From contig NZ_JACOFT010000003.1 of the NCBI RefSeq assembly GCF_014699135.1, positions 641,529-705,528 of the forward strand: a stretch of 64,000 nucleotides of DNA. The letters are read 5' to 3'. Of the stretch, positions 28,549-36,808 are shown one piece after another. Source of the DNA: Cognatundibacterium aquatile (lineage in GTDB: Bacteria; Pseudomonadota; Gammaproteobacteria; Burkholderiales; Burkholderiaceae_D). Under the pieces are notes generated by a model. It did not search any database. It saw only the letters and a list, made by a program, of their open reading frames with translations, and was not told where the DNA came from. A program made the translations under genes and the position numbers. Each line of letters opens with the position of its first letter. The stretch's first letter is position 1.

Positions 28549-28947
28549 ATGTCAGATCAGGAACAACCGATCAGCGAGTTCAAAAGTAAAAGTGGTTTGC
28601 GACGCATTTTTTCGGCATTTTTTTATTCGATTGATGGTTTTCGTTCAGCCTGGATCAACGAACATGCATTCCGTCAGGAATTGGTACTGGTTATTGTCGG
28701 CGTCATTGTCGCGTTGAATCTGCCAGTAACGGCAATTGAGAAATTGATGATGATTTCGGTGTTATTACTGATACTCGTTGTTGAATTATTGAATTCCGCC
28801 GTCGAAGCGGTGGTGGACAGGGTTTCCCTTGAGCGGCATACCTTGTCAAAAAATGCCAAGGATTTTGGCAGCGCCGCCGTATTACTGACATTTTTTATCG
28901 CAGTCGGTACCTGGGCTGTCATTTTAGTGAATCGCTTTTACCCATAA
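28549..28947 (+). CDS. dgkA: Diacylglycerol kinase, prokaryotic type
   Basis: The integral-membrane kinase phosphorylates diacylglycerol and recycles lipid released in membrane-derived oligosaccharide synthesis. ATG at 28549 gives MSDQEQPISEFKSKSG and 132 residues. Three hydrophobic spans are seen. The family signature is ELLNSAVEAVVDRVS near 81-95 with the catalytic glutamate. An AAGGG site precedes the start. It is followed seven bases later by cobT, so it may be co-transcribed with the cobalamin genes by position only. Confidence 0.93.
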   Translation: MSDQEQPISEFKSKSGLRRIFSAFFYSIDGFRSAWINEHAFRQELVLVIVGVIVALNLPVTAIEKLMMISVLLLILVVELLNSAVEAVVDRVSLERHTLSKNAKDFGSAAVLLTFFIAVGTWAVILVNRFYP

Positions 28948-28954
28948 GAAAAAC

Positions 28955-29989
28955 ATGTTACCTACCATTTTAACGACGAACGATGCCACGCTTGCCAGCA
29001 CACTCAGCAATGCAATCAATAACAAAACCAAACCGTTGGGAAGTCTGGGGCGCCTTGAGCAACTGGCTTTACAAATAGGCCTGATACAGCAAACCACGAC
29101 ACCGGTTTTGTATGACCCGGCCATTATTGTGTTTGCCGCCGATCACGGAGTTGTTGCAGAGGGAATTTCAGCCTTTCCGCAAGATGTCACCTGGCAGATG
29201 GTCGAAAATTTTCTCAGTGGCGGCGCGGCAATTAATGTGTTTGCCAGACAAAATAATATTGCGCTGCAGATTGTCGATGCGGGCGTGAATCATGAGTTTG
29301 GTGAGCGAAATGGTTTGATTCACCGTAAAGTCGCCTCTGGTACACGTAATTTTGCGCAGCGGCCAGCGATGACACCGGAGCAATGTCAGCTGGCTATACA
29401 GAATGGGCGGGCACTGGTTGCAGCCTTATCCGGTAACGTGCTTGGCTTTGGCGAAATGGGTATCGGCAACACAACGGCCGCTGCAGCGTTGATGCATAAA
29501 CTGACCGCGCTGCCGGTAGCCGATTGTGTGGGGGCGGGTACTGGATTATCTGCTGACGGCATACGGCATAAACAAAAGGTCATTGAAGCTGGTGTTGCAC
29601 TGCATGCAGGTGTAAATGAACCTCTTGACGTCTTAGCTTGTTTTGGTGGCTTCGAAATTGCGACGATGGCCGGAGCCATGCTGGAAGCAGCTGCACGCCG
29701 TAAGGTCTTGCTGATCGATGGGTTCATTGTCAGCAGCGCTTTGCTCGTCGCGGCACGATTGCAACCGGATATTCTCGATTACTGTGTGTTTTCACATCAA
29801 TCTGACGAAAGTGGTCATGCTCGCCTACTGGCTGCGCTGGAGGTTAATCCTGTACTGAAACTCGATCTGCGTTTAGGCGAGGGCACCGGTGCGGCGCTGG
29901 TCTATCCTATGGTGCAGGCCGCGGTTAACTTCCTGAATCAGATGGCGACATTTGGTTCCGCGCAAGTCAGTGAAAAGAGTGCTGGCTGA
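28955..29989 (+). CDS. cobT: Nicotinate-nucleotide-dimethylbenzimidazole phosphoribosyltransferase
   Basis: CobT makes alpha-ribazole phosphate, the lower ligand of cobalamin, from dimethylbenzimidazole and nicotinate mononucleotide. The 344-residue protein shows NKTKPLGSLGRLE near 24-36, FAADHGVVAEGISAFP near 58-73, GEMGIGNTTAAAAL near 167-180, and the C-terminal GEGTGAALVYPM near 308-319 with the catalytic glutamate. The stop overlaps the cobS start (ATGA), so the two are coupled. Confidence 0.97.
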   Translation: MLPTILTTNDATLASTLSNAINNKTKPLGSLGRLEQLALQIGLIQQTTTPVLYDPAIIVFAADHGVVAEGISAFPQDVTWQMVENFLSGGAAINVFARQNNIALQIVDAGVNHEFGERNGLIHRKVASGTRNFAQRPAMTPEQCQLAIQNGRALVAALSGNVLGFGEMGIGNTTAAAALMHKLTALPVADCVGAGTGLSADGIRHKQKVIEAGVALHAGVNEPLDVLACFGGFEIATMAGAMLEAAARRKVLLIDGFIVSSALLVAARLQPDILDYCVFSHQSDESGHARLLAALEVNPVLKLDLRLGEGTGAALVYPMVQAAVNFLNQMATFGSAQVSEKSAG

Positions 29990-30789
29990 TGACGCTGTTA
30001 GGACAGCAAGTGCTGCATCAGTTGCGCTTGTTTTTTATTGCGCTGCAGTTTTTTACGCGCATTCCTATTCCGGGCTGGGTGGGCTTTGATCCTGCCTGGC
30101 TGCACCAAGCTTCGCGTTATTTTCCTGCGGTCGGTTGGGTAGTTGGTGCGGTTGCGGCCAGTACCTATGCGATTGCATCGTTGTGGTGGCCAGCCGCTGT
30201 CGCGATACTGATGTCCATGGTGGCAAGTATTTTATTGACAGGTGCATTTCACGAAGACGGGTTTGCCGACGTCTGCGATGGGTTTGGCGGTGGGACGACA
30301 CCGGTACGGGTGCTGGAGATCATGAAAGACTCACGCATAGGCGCGTATGGTGCGATTGGCATGTGTCTGATGTTGTTGTGTAAATTTATCGTGCTGGTGA
30401 GCTTGCCGACAGTGCTGGTCTTACCTTCCTTGCTGTTGGCACATCCATTGTCGCGCTTATTTTCCTGCAGTCTGATCTGGCTGCTCAGTTACGCGAGACA
30501 GGAAGGGAAGGCGAAACCGCTGGCGCAACAGATGACGTCGAATGAGTTCGGTATCGCTTGTCTCACAGTCTTGTTGCCCGCAGGAGTTATCTTGCTGTGG
30601 CAACCTTTGATGATAGATCGTCTGTTACCTGCGCTGGTTTTAATGCTGCTGGCGAGTTTCTGGCTTGCACGCGTATTTTTCAAAAAAATCGGCGGATATA
30701 CCGGCGATTGTCTGGGGGCAGTGCAACAACTGTCGGAACTTGCGTTTTATCTTGGTGTACTGGCACGCGTTGTCAGTGCAAATCCTTAG
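29989..30789 (+). CDS. cobS: Adenosylcobinamide-GDP ribazoletransferase (cobalamin synthase)
   Basis: CobS joins adenosylcobinamide-GDP to alpha-ribazole (or its phosphate), the last assembly step, in the inner membrane. The 266-residue protein has several membrane spans. Signature motifs are FTRIPIPGW near 22-30, GAFHEDGFADVCDGFGGG near 84-101 with metal-binding acidic residues, and DSRIGAYGAIGM near 112-123. Overlap with cobT and the adjacent cobC complete a lower-ligand module. Confidence 0.96.
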   Translation: MTLLGQQVLHQLRLFFIALQFFTRIPIPGWVGFDPAWLHQASRYFPAVGWVVGAVAASTYAIASLWWPAAVAILMSMVASILLTGAFHEDGFADVCDGFGGGTTPVRVLEIMKDSRIGAYGAIGMCLMLLCKFIVLVSLPTVLVLPSLLLAHPLSRLFSCSLIWLLSYARQEGKAKPLAQQMTSNEFGIACLTVLLPAGVILLWQPLMIDRLLPALVLMLLASFWLARVFFKKIGGYTGDCLGAVQQLSELAFYLGVLARVVSANP

Positions 30790-30810
30790 CCTCGTGAGAA
30801 TGTGGACGCG

Positions 30811-31356
30811 ATGCTTTTGCATCTGATACGTCATACAAGACCCATCATCGCGCCTGGTATTTGTTACGGCCAGTCAGATGTTGCTGTTACTTCATCGGAC
30901 TGCATGTCTCTGGCTGCCAGTTTAAAACCACGCTGGTCAGCACATGTGCCCGTATATTCCAGTCCTTTGCAACGTTGCACACGGTTGGCAGACTTGTTGC
31001 ATCCGACACCGCTTATAGATCCTCGTATCATGGAGCTGAATTTCGGTCATTGGGAAATGCAGGCGTGGGAACAGATTTCCCGTTCAGAAGTTGATGCCTG
31101 GGCTGCTGATGTCGTTCATTATCGTCCCGGGCAACAGGAAAACCTTGTGCAGATGGCTGAGAGGGTGAGTGCGTTTCTGGGCGATTTATATGCGACAGCG
31201 GAGCCGGAGGCGGTGATAGTTTGCCACGCTGGCGTCATTAAAATGATTGCCGCGTGGGAGAATGGTCTTGGAAGTGTCGGCATCGCGCAACGGGCGGCGC
31301 AGAGTAACGATGAATTTTCATATGGTTGTTGCATTGATATTAATATTGTCATGTAG
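30811..31356 (+). CDS. cobC: Alpha-ribazole-5'-phosphate phosphatase (histidine phosphatase family)
   Basis: The protein starts MLLHLIRHTRPIIAPG at ATG 30811; a GTG nine bases upstream is an alternative. It has 181 residues. The family catalytic RHT is near 7-9 and the second histidine is in VCHAGVIKM near 140. The glutamate in MELNFGHWEMQ near 75-85 fits CobC and phosphoglycerate-mutase-like phosphatases. The assignment rests on this fold plus position right after cobS. It would remove phosphate from alpha-ribazole phosphate or adenosylcobalamin phosphate. Confidence 0.88.
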   Translation: MLLHLIRHTRPIIAPGICYGQSDVAVTSSDCMSLAASLKPRWSAHVPVYSSPLQRCTRLADLLHPTPLIDPRIMELNFGHWEMQAWEQISRSEVDAWAADVVHYRPGQQENLVQMAERVSAFLGDLYATAEPEAVIVCHAGVIKMIAAWENGLGSVGIAQRAAQSNDEFSYGCCIDINIVM

Positions 31357-31429
31357 GATATGAGGGTTGGTTTTCCGTTCTGAGCTAAGTGCGGAAACCT
31401 ATGGCGCGCTAACCGGTGACATTATTCTC

Positions 31430-31777
31430 ATGATAGAATTCAGACGAGCCCCGCGTATCAATGTGAGCTGGCGTTGCGGCATCAGAATGCCGGATGGTCA
31501 TTTGTTGTTGTGCCGGGCCGTGAATATTGCCGGTGAGGGCGTGTTAGTGCAGTGCCCTGAAAGTTTGCAACTCACACAAATCTACCCGATGATGATAGAA
31601 ATCCCCGGTATCGCGAACAGCGATGACATTTTCCGAGTTGCATGCAAAGGATCTGTCCGGCATATCATTCTCAGTGGCGATCACTATCATGCCGGTATGC
31701 ATCTGACAAATATGTCCGATTTGCATTCAGAGCTGGTCAATGCCTGGATTTCCAGAGCGAATAAGTTCGCTTCTTGA
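31430..31777 (+). CDS. PilZ-like domain protein
   Basis: ATG at 31430 gives MIEFRRAPRINVSWRCGIRM and 115 residues; an ORF continues upstream to 31367. The arginine motif EFRRAPR and the later NIAGEGVLVQ resemble the cyclic-di-GMP RxxxR and (D/N)xSxxG motifs of PilZ domains, but the second is degenerate. No other domain is present. It lies between cobC and the riboswitch with no obvious B12 role. Binding of cyclic-di-GMP is an inference. Confidence 0.65.
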   Translation: MIEFRRAPRINVSWRCGIRMPDGHLLLCRAVNIAGEGVLVQCPESLQLTQIYPMMIEIPGIANSDDIFRVACKGSVRHIILSGDHYHAGMHLTNMSDLHSELVNAWISRANKFAS

Positions 31778-31857
31778 TAATATTATCTTGCTGTTGTCGT
31801 CATGTTGTTTTCACCCCCATCCTTGCCCGACTTGTCATCTGCCGATAGAATGACGGA

Positions 31858-32134
31858 GTTTTGGTGCTCGCAGACATGTTCATGTCTGCAGTTAAACGGG
31901 AAACACGATGTAATTCCGGAAATATCCAGAGATCTGCGTGCGCAATCGGCACGATAAAAGACAGATCACCGGATTTCACGATGAAAAGCAAGAGTGTGCT
32001 GCCCCCGCAACGGTGTACAAGTTGCTGTATTTCTTTCTGTAGATTGATACAGCCAGCCATTTTCCAATACCACTGTGCGTTGATGCATGGGAAGGTCAGA
32101 TGGTGATATTTGTCAGCCCGGATACCGGCCAGAA
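31858..32134 (+). ncRNA. Cobalamin riboswitch
   Basis: The aptamer signatures occur in the right order: GGTGCT near 31863, AGTTAAACGGGAA near 31888-31900, GCTGCCCCCGCAACGGTG near 32000-32017 (the B12 box), CCACTG near 32070, GGGAAGGTCAG near 32090-32100, and AGCCCGGATACCGGCC near 32115-32130. A hairpin GCAGACAT/ATGTCTGC fills an early arm. It lies upstream of btuB in the same direction and should repress it when adenosylcobalamin is abundant. Confidence 0.92.
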
Positions 32135-32209
32135 TAAGTGAAGTGATACGGCAGGCATTTTCTGCGACGGCATACGCTGTGCAGAAATATTTGACGTTCG
32201 CTTTGTTGA

Positions 32210-32237
32210 ATACAGCCTACGGGGACGTTGGCTGTAT
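32210..32237 (+). promoter_or_regulatory. Hairpin in the riboswitch expression platform
   Basis: ATACAGCC and GGCTGTAT pair around a 12-base loop in the leader of btuB, 22 bases before its ATG. An earlier partial hairpin (TTTTCTGC/GCAGAAA) lies near 32158-32188. No strong T-run follows, so control at ribosome access is more likely than termination. This is inference from position. Confidence 0.5.
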
Positions 32238-32258
32238 GCCTCGCTTATTTTCTACATC

Positions 32259-34094
32259 ATGAACTCTGTATTCAAACCTCTTGCCCTCGGTCTTGCCGTG
32301 GCTGCCGCATTTCCTGCATCGTCTGCATTTGCCCAATCGATTTCTGTTTCTTCCGCATCCAGCGTGATTATCACCGCGGGTCGTCAACCACAGGCCGCGA
32401 TTGACGTTCTCGCCGACAATGTCGTGATCACTGCTGAGCAAATTCAACAATCAGGCGCGGCATCCGTCGTTGATCTGCTGCAACAACAACGCGGCATAGA
32501 AATCAGTCGCAATGGCGGTCCTGGTAATAATTCTTCTGTATTTATGCGTGGTGGTAACAACACGCAAAATCTGGTGTTGATCGACGGTGTCCGTGTTGGT
32601 TCTTCAACTACCGGTGGTGCGACCTGGGCGACAATTCCGCTAAGTCAGATCGACCATATTGAAATCGTTTATGGCCCTTTGTCCAGCCTGTATGGCGCGG
32701 ATGCCATGAGTGGCGTGATCCATATTTTTACTAAGAAAACGCCGGGTGTGTTGAATACGACAGCTTCGCTCGGTGCCGGCAGTTACGGTACGCGTAAAGT
32801 ACAGGCCGGAGTTTCCGGATCTGTCAGCAGTAATCTGAGTCTGGCGCTGAATGTCGCGCATGACGAAGATGAAGGATTTTCTGCTACCAAGACAGGTAAC
32901 CCCGATAAAGACGGCTACAAACTTGACAGTGTCAGTCTGCGTGCCGACTACGAGGTCAGCAAAGACCTGGAGTTCGGTGCCAAATTTTTACAAAGTCGTT
33001 TGAATGCCCAGTTTGATTCGGGCGCTAAGAATGATTACAGCGTACAGAACTTAGAAACCATTTCTGCTTTTGGTAAGGGACGCATTAACGATATCTGGAC
33101 TGCCTCTTTGCAGTTTGCACAATCAACCGACAAGACCTTTACCGCAGGTTCTTATGACCCGAGCCAGATCGATACTGTACAGAATCTGATTACGTTCCAG
33201 AACGATATCCGTATCGGTAAAGACGTACTGCAATTATTGGCTGAACGCCGTGAAGAAACGGTGGATACCACGACTGCCGGACTCAACGGTGATCGCAAAA
33301 CCGATTCTCTGGCAGCATCCTATGTCCTGAAACATCAGGCCCATCTGGCGAGTGCAAGCGTGCGCTATGACCGCAGCTCGGTCTACGGTTCTCACACCAC
33401 GGGCAGTGTTGCTTATGGCTATAAGCTGAATGACTCGTGGCGTGTGAACGCCAGTTATGGCAGCAGCTTCCGTGCGCCGACGTTTAACGAGTTGTATTAC
33501 CCGGGTTATGGCGTTGCCTCGAATAAGCCCGAGCAAGCAAAAAATGCCGAAGCAGGCATTTATTATGAGCTTGGCGATACGCAACTCAGCGCTGTTTATT
33601 ATCAGAACAAGGCGACAGACTTGCTCGTCAGCACTAATACCTGCCCTGTGGATGTAAAAGGTCATCCTTACGGTTGTGCTTACAACGTAAATAAAGCCAC
33701 GATGTCTGGTCTGACTGTGGGGGCGAACACTCGTCTGGGTGACTGGAATCTGCGTGCTTCCGTCGATATTCAAGACCCGAAAGACGATACATCTGGTTTG
33801 CGCCTTGCCCGTCGCTCCAAAAAGCATGGTTCGCTGGCGGCAGAATACACAATAGCGAAAGCCAAAATCGGTGTTGAAACCGTATTTTCCGGTAACCGTT
33901 TCGATGACGTCGCAAACAAAAAAACGCTGGCGGGATATGGCTTGCTGAATATTTACGGCACGTATGAGGTTGTGAAAAATCTGACGGTGATTGGCCGCTG
34001 GAATAATGCGTTGAATAAAGATTATGAGCTCGCCAAAAACTATGCAACAGCGGGATCGAGCATCTTTGTTGGATTGAATTACGGCTTTAAATAA
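32259..34094 (+). CDS. btuB: TonB-dependent vitamin B12 outer-membrane receptor
   Basis: BtuB imports cobalamin across the outer membrane with TonB energy. The 611-residue protein has a signal peptide (cleavage near 26, ending SAFAQ) and a TonB-box-like segment SVIITAGRQP near 35-44. The plug domain includes GNNSSVFMRGGNNTQNLVLIDG near 88-109. A beta-barrel follows, with the family PTFNELYYPGYG near 408-419 and a C-terminal aromatic-like end. The upstream cobalamin riboswitch and following btuCD confirm the substrate. Confidence 0.95.
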   Translation: MNSVFKPLALGLAVAAAFPASSAFAQSISVSSASSVIITAGRQPQAAIDVLADNVVITAEQIQQSGAASVVDLLQQQRGIEISRNGGPGNNSSVFMRGGNNTQNLVLIDGVRVGSSTTGGATWATIPLSQIDHIEIVYGPLSSLYGADAMSGVIHIFTKKTPGVLNTTASLGAGSYGTRKVQAGVSGSVSSNLSLALNVAHDEDEGFSATKTGNPDKDGYKLDSVSLRADYEVSKDLEFGAKFLQSRLNAQFDSGAKNDYSVQNLETISAFGKGRINDIWTASLQFAQSTDKTFTAGSYDPSQIDTVQNLITFQNDIRIGKDVLQLLAERREETVDTTTAGLNGDRKTDSLAASYVLKHQAHLASASVRYDRSSVYGSHTTGSVAYGYKLNDSWRVNASYGSSFRAPTFNELYYPGYGVASNKPEQAKNAEAGIYYELGDTQLSAVYYQNKATDLLVSTNTCPVDVKGHPYGCAYNVNKATMSGLTVGANTRLGDWNLRASVDIQDPKDDTSGLRLARRSKKHGSLAAEYTIAKAKIGVETVFSGNRFDDVANKKTLAGYGLLNIYGTYEVVKNLTVIGRWNNALNKDYELAKNYATAGSSIFVGLNYGFK

Positions 34095-34140
34095 TCAAAG
34101 CAAAAATTGAATCGCGAATTAAAGCGGTATTCAAAATGAA

Positions 34141-34178
34141 GAAAAATCTGTGTCCGAATGCGGGCACAGATTTTATTT
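34141..34178 (+). terminator. Rho-independent terminator after btuB
   Basis: AAATCTGTGTCC and GGGCACAGATTT form a stem around GAATGC, with a T-rich run after. It lies about 47 bases past the btuB stop. Because btuC follows with its own start, this may act as a partial terminator in the operon. Confidence 0.8.
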
Positions 34179-34183
34179 ATAGA

Positions 34184-34279
34184 ACTTACTCAAAACCGCC
34201 CCAGCGGTGTTATGGCGCCTAGTCGTACTATTCGTACTGTCTTCGTCGCCATGCCTTGCTGGGACAATTTTGCGTCAGT
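34184..34279. mobile_element. MITE-like element, longer copy
   Basis: ACTTACTCAAAA at 34184-34195 is an imperfect inverted copy of TTTTGCGTCAGT at 34268-34279. The 96-base interior includes CCGCCCCAGCGG and a doubled CGTACT. A shorter relative is at 6809-6857. It codes for nothing. Its right end lies about 25 bases before the btuC start, so it may affect btuC expression. Terminal repeats of this size fit a non-autonomous transposable element. Confidence 0.65.
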
Positions 34280-34305
34280 CCTAATTTAAATTGATCGGGC
34301 TGTAC

Positions 34306-35376
34306 ATGCGCAACAAGTTTCTTTTTTTCAGCTCGCCGCCGACGCAGGATGGTTTCATGCCTGCAAGCCGGGCGAAGCAACATGCCAGTCTGATATTTGG
34401 TTTTCTGCTGCTTTTCACCTTTGCCAGCATTGTATTTGCTGGCCTCACAGGTTCTGTCGCGCTGAGTTTTTCCGAGTTGGACGATGCGGCTGTTGAATTG
34501 ATGCGCGGCCCCGCCAATTCTCTTGCCGCGAGTTTGCTTGAATTGCGACTTTCGCGTGCATTCACAGGATTCATCACCGGTGCCACGCTTGCCTTGTCCG
34601 GCGTCTTGATGCAGGCCTTGTTGCGTAATCCCCTCGCAGACCCTTATGTACTGGGCATTTCCGGCGGAGCATCTGTCGGCGCGCTGGCCACAATCTTATT
34701 CTATGGCGCGTTCTGGATGGTTGATCTGGCTGCGTTCGGCGGGGCGCTTGCGGTTGCCTTGCTCTTATTCGGCCTCGCCTACCGTGATTTCCGTGGCAGT
34801 GGCAGCAGCGATGGCAGCGCGCCCGTGTTATTGCTGACCGGTGTGATAGTCGCGTCCGGTTGCGGTGCATTGATTACCTTGATGTTGTCGGTAGCACCCG
34901 ATAGCCGTTTGCGCGGCATGGTGTTCTGGATGATAGGCGATTTATCCGGGGCGCAGTCGCGCTATTTGCCTTGGGTGGTCGGCGCTGGCGTATTTTTGTT
35001 TGCGATGCGAAATGCGCGTGCGATCAATATTGCAGCGATGCATGCGGATGTCGCCAGTACGCTGGGCGTGAATATCGGACGTTTGCGCCAGCTCTTATTT
35101 TTATGTTCGGCCTTACTGACGGCCAGTGCGGTCAGCACCGCAGGCAGCATAGGATTTGTCGGTCTGATTATGCCGCATGCATGTCGCTTTGCTTTGGGGC
35201 CAGACCACCGTTTATTGATCCCAGCTGCAACGCTGGCGGGTGGCAGTTTTCTGGTCCTTGCCGACACGATTGCGCGTACCGTGGTGGCACCACAGCAGTT
35301 GCCGGTGGGGGTAATTACCGCCGTCATCGGCGTGCCGGTGTTTTTGTTGCAGTTGCATCAGTTGCGCCGCCGCTAA
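34306..35376 (+). CDS. btuC: Vitamin B12 ABC transporter permease
   Basis: BtuC is the FecCD-family permease forming the inner-membrane channel of the B12 importer. ATG at 34306 (MRNKFLFF) was chosen, giving 356 residues; a TTG at 34291 and ATG at 34357 are alternatives. About ten hydrophobic spans are seen. Family signatures include LRLSRAFTGFITGATLALSG near 84-103 and QALLRNPLADPYVLGISGGAS near 106-126 (the coupling-helix region is further C-terminal, FVGLIMPHACRF near 283-294). It is followed by btuD 19 bp later. Confidence 0.93.
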   Translation: MRNKFLFFSSPPTQDGFMPASRAKQHASLIFGFLLLFTFASIVFAGLTGSVALSFSELDDAAVELMRGPANSLAASLLELRLSRAFTGFITGATLALSGVLMQALLRNPLADPYVLGISGGASVGALATILFYGAFWMVDLAAFGGALAVALLLFGLAYRDFRGSGSSDGSAPVLLLTGVIVASGCGALITLMLSVAPDSRLRGMVFWMIGDLSGAQSRYLPWVVGAGVFLFAMRNARAINIAAMHADVASTLGVNIGRLRQLLFLCSALLTASAVSTAGSIGFVGLIMPHACRFALGPDHRLLIPAATLAGGSFLVLADTIARTVVAPQQLPVGVITAVIGVPVFLLQLHQLRRR

Positions 35377-35395
35377 CGAGAATGGGACGATAACG

Positions 35396-36157
35396 ATGAA
35401 AACCCATCATTTGAATTTAACGGCAGGAAAACGCCTGCTGGTGCAAGAGCTGAACTGGCAGGTAAACGCGGGCGAATGCTGGTGCATTATTGGCCGTAAT
35501 GGTGCCGGTAAAAGTACCTTGTTACGCACACTGGCAGGCTTGCGTCCGGTGGAATCCGGAGACATTTTTTTAGATGGCAAATCGCTGTCGGCCTGGCCGC
35601 TGGCAGAGCTTGCGCGTGAACGTGCTTTTTTATCGCAATCCCGCACCGATGCGTTTGGCTATTCCGCCATCGAGACGGTATTGAGCGCGCGTCATCCCTA
35701 TCATGATGCTCATTACTGGGAGTCCGGTGATGACATGCAGATTGCCTTAGATACAATGCGCGAACTGGACGTTGCCGATCTGGCGCAACGCGATGTCCGC
35801 AGCTTGTCTGGCGGCGAACGGCAGCGTGTCGCAATTGCCGCCTTGCTGGCGCAGGATGCGCAACTCATGCTGCTGGATGAACCTGCAAACGCACTCGATC
35901 TTGCGCATCAGGTGAGTGTCATGCAATTGCTGTCGCGTTGTTGTCGCGAAAAAAATAAGTCCGTCATTATGGTCAGTCATGACCTGAATCTTGCCCAACG
36001 CATTGCTAGTCACGCTTTGTTGTTGATGGGTGATGGTCAATGGCTGGCCGGGAGCGCTGAAGACATGCTGACCGCGGCACAATTGGGCGCTTGTCTTGGT
36101 TATCCGATAGAGCGCTTTGAGCATCACGGTCAGATACTTTTTATCCCGAAGAATTAA
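35396..36157 (+). CDS. btuD: Vitamin B12 ABC transporter ATP-binding protein
   Basis: This is the ATPase of the B12 importer. The 253-residue protein has Walker A GRNGAGKSTLL near 37-47, signature LSGGERQRVAIAALLAQDA near 139-157, and Walker B LMLLDEPANALDLAH near 159-173 with H-loop SHDLNLA near 193-199. It is preceded by a GATAACG leader and follows btuC on the same strand. Its neighbours and the FecCD-type permease support the B12 assignment over iron-siderophore transport. Confidence 0.93.
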   Translation: MKTHHLNLTAGKRLLVQELNWQVNAGECWCIIGRNGAGKSTLLRTLAGLRPVESGDIFLDGKSLSAWPLAELARERAFLSQSRTDAFGYSAIETVLSARHPYHDAHYWESGDDMQIALDTMRELDVADLAQRDVRSLSGGERQRVAIAALLAQDAQLMLLDEPANALDLAHQVSVMQLLSRCCREKNKSVIMVSHDLNLAQRIASHALLLMGDGQWLAGSAEDMLTAAQLGACLGYPIERFEHHGQILFIPKN

Positions 36158-36163
36158 ATAATT

Positions 36164-36808
36164 ATGAGCGACCTTCCTTCTGCACCGATTGCTTCATCTA
36201 TCGATAGCGACAATATCAACACCCGTCATCAGCGCCGCATGGAACGCAAGAAAGCGCTGATGGATGAAAAAATTCAGCAAGCCCAGCGCACGACAGGTGT
36301 ACTGCTGATCCATACCGGTAATGGCAAGGGAAAAAGCTCCAGTGCATTTGGTATGGTGATGCGCGCATTAGGGCATGGCATGAAAGTCGGTGTTGTGCAA
36401 TTCATCAAAGGCGCGATGTCAACCGGAGAAGAAATTTTTCTGCGTCGTTTTCCTGATGAAGTCGAGTTCTACGCGATGGGCGAAGGCTATACCTGGGAGA
36501 CGCAGAATCGTGATCGTGATATTGAAAAAGCGACGGTCGCATGGGCGCAGGCAAAGAAATTTCTGAGTGATCCCAGCATCGGCCTGGTGGTGTTTGATGA
36601 ACTCAATATTGCGCTGAAATACCATTATCTGGATCTCGATACGGTGATTGCCGATCTGGACGCACGTCCTGAAATGCAGCATGTGGTTGTCACTGGTCGC
36701 GGTGCGTTACCGGAACTCATTGCGATAGCCGATACCGTGACAGAAATGAATGTCGTAAAACATGCGTTCAAAGATGGCATCGTGGCGCAGGCAGGAGTTG
36801 AATGGTGA
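36164..36808 (+). CDS. cobO: Cob(I)yrinic acid a,c-diamide adenosyltransferase
   Basis: CobO transfers the adenosyl group of ATP to cobalt(I) of the corrinoid. The 214-residue protein has a P-loop HTGNGKGKSSSAFGM near 46-60 and VGVVQFIKGAMSTGEE near 72-87, both CobA/CobO-type signatures. VVFDELNIAL near 142-151 is the Walker-B-like strand. The N-terminal 40 residues are charged, as usual. Its stop overlaps the cobB start, showing coupling. Confidence 0.95.
   Translation: MSDLPSAPIASSIDSDNINTRHQRRMERKKALMDEKIQQAQRTTGVLLIHTGNGKGKSSSAFGMVMRALGHGMKVGVVQFIKGAMSTGEEIFLRRFPDEVEFYAMGEGYTWETQNRDRDIEKATVAWAQAKKFLSDPSIGLVVFDELNIALKYHYLDLDTVIADLDARPEMQHVVVTGRGALPELIAIADTVTEMNVVKHAFKDGIVAQAGVEW

Noticed and set aside
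31861..32106. An 81-codon frame through the cobalamin riboswitch
   Set aside because: It runs through conserved aptamer RNA and has no coding signs.
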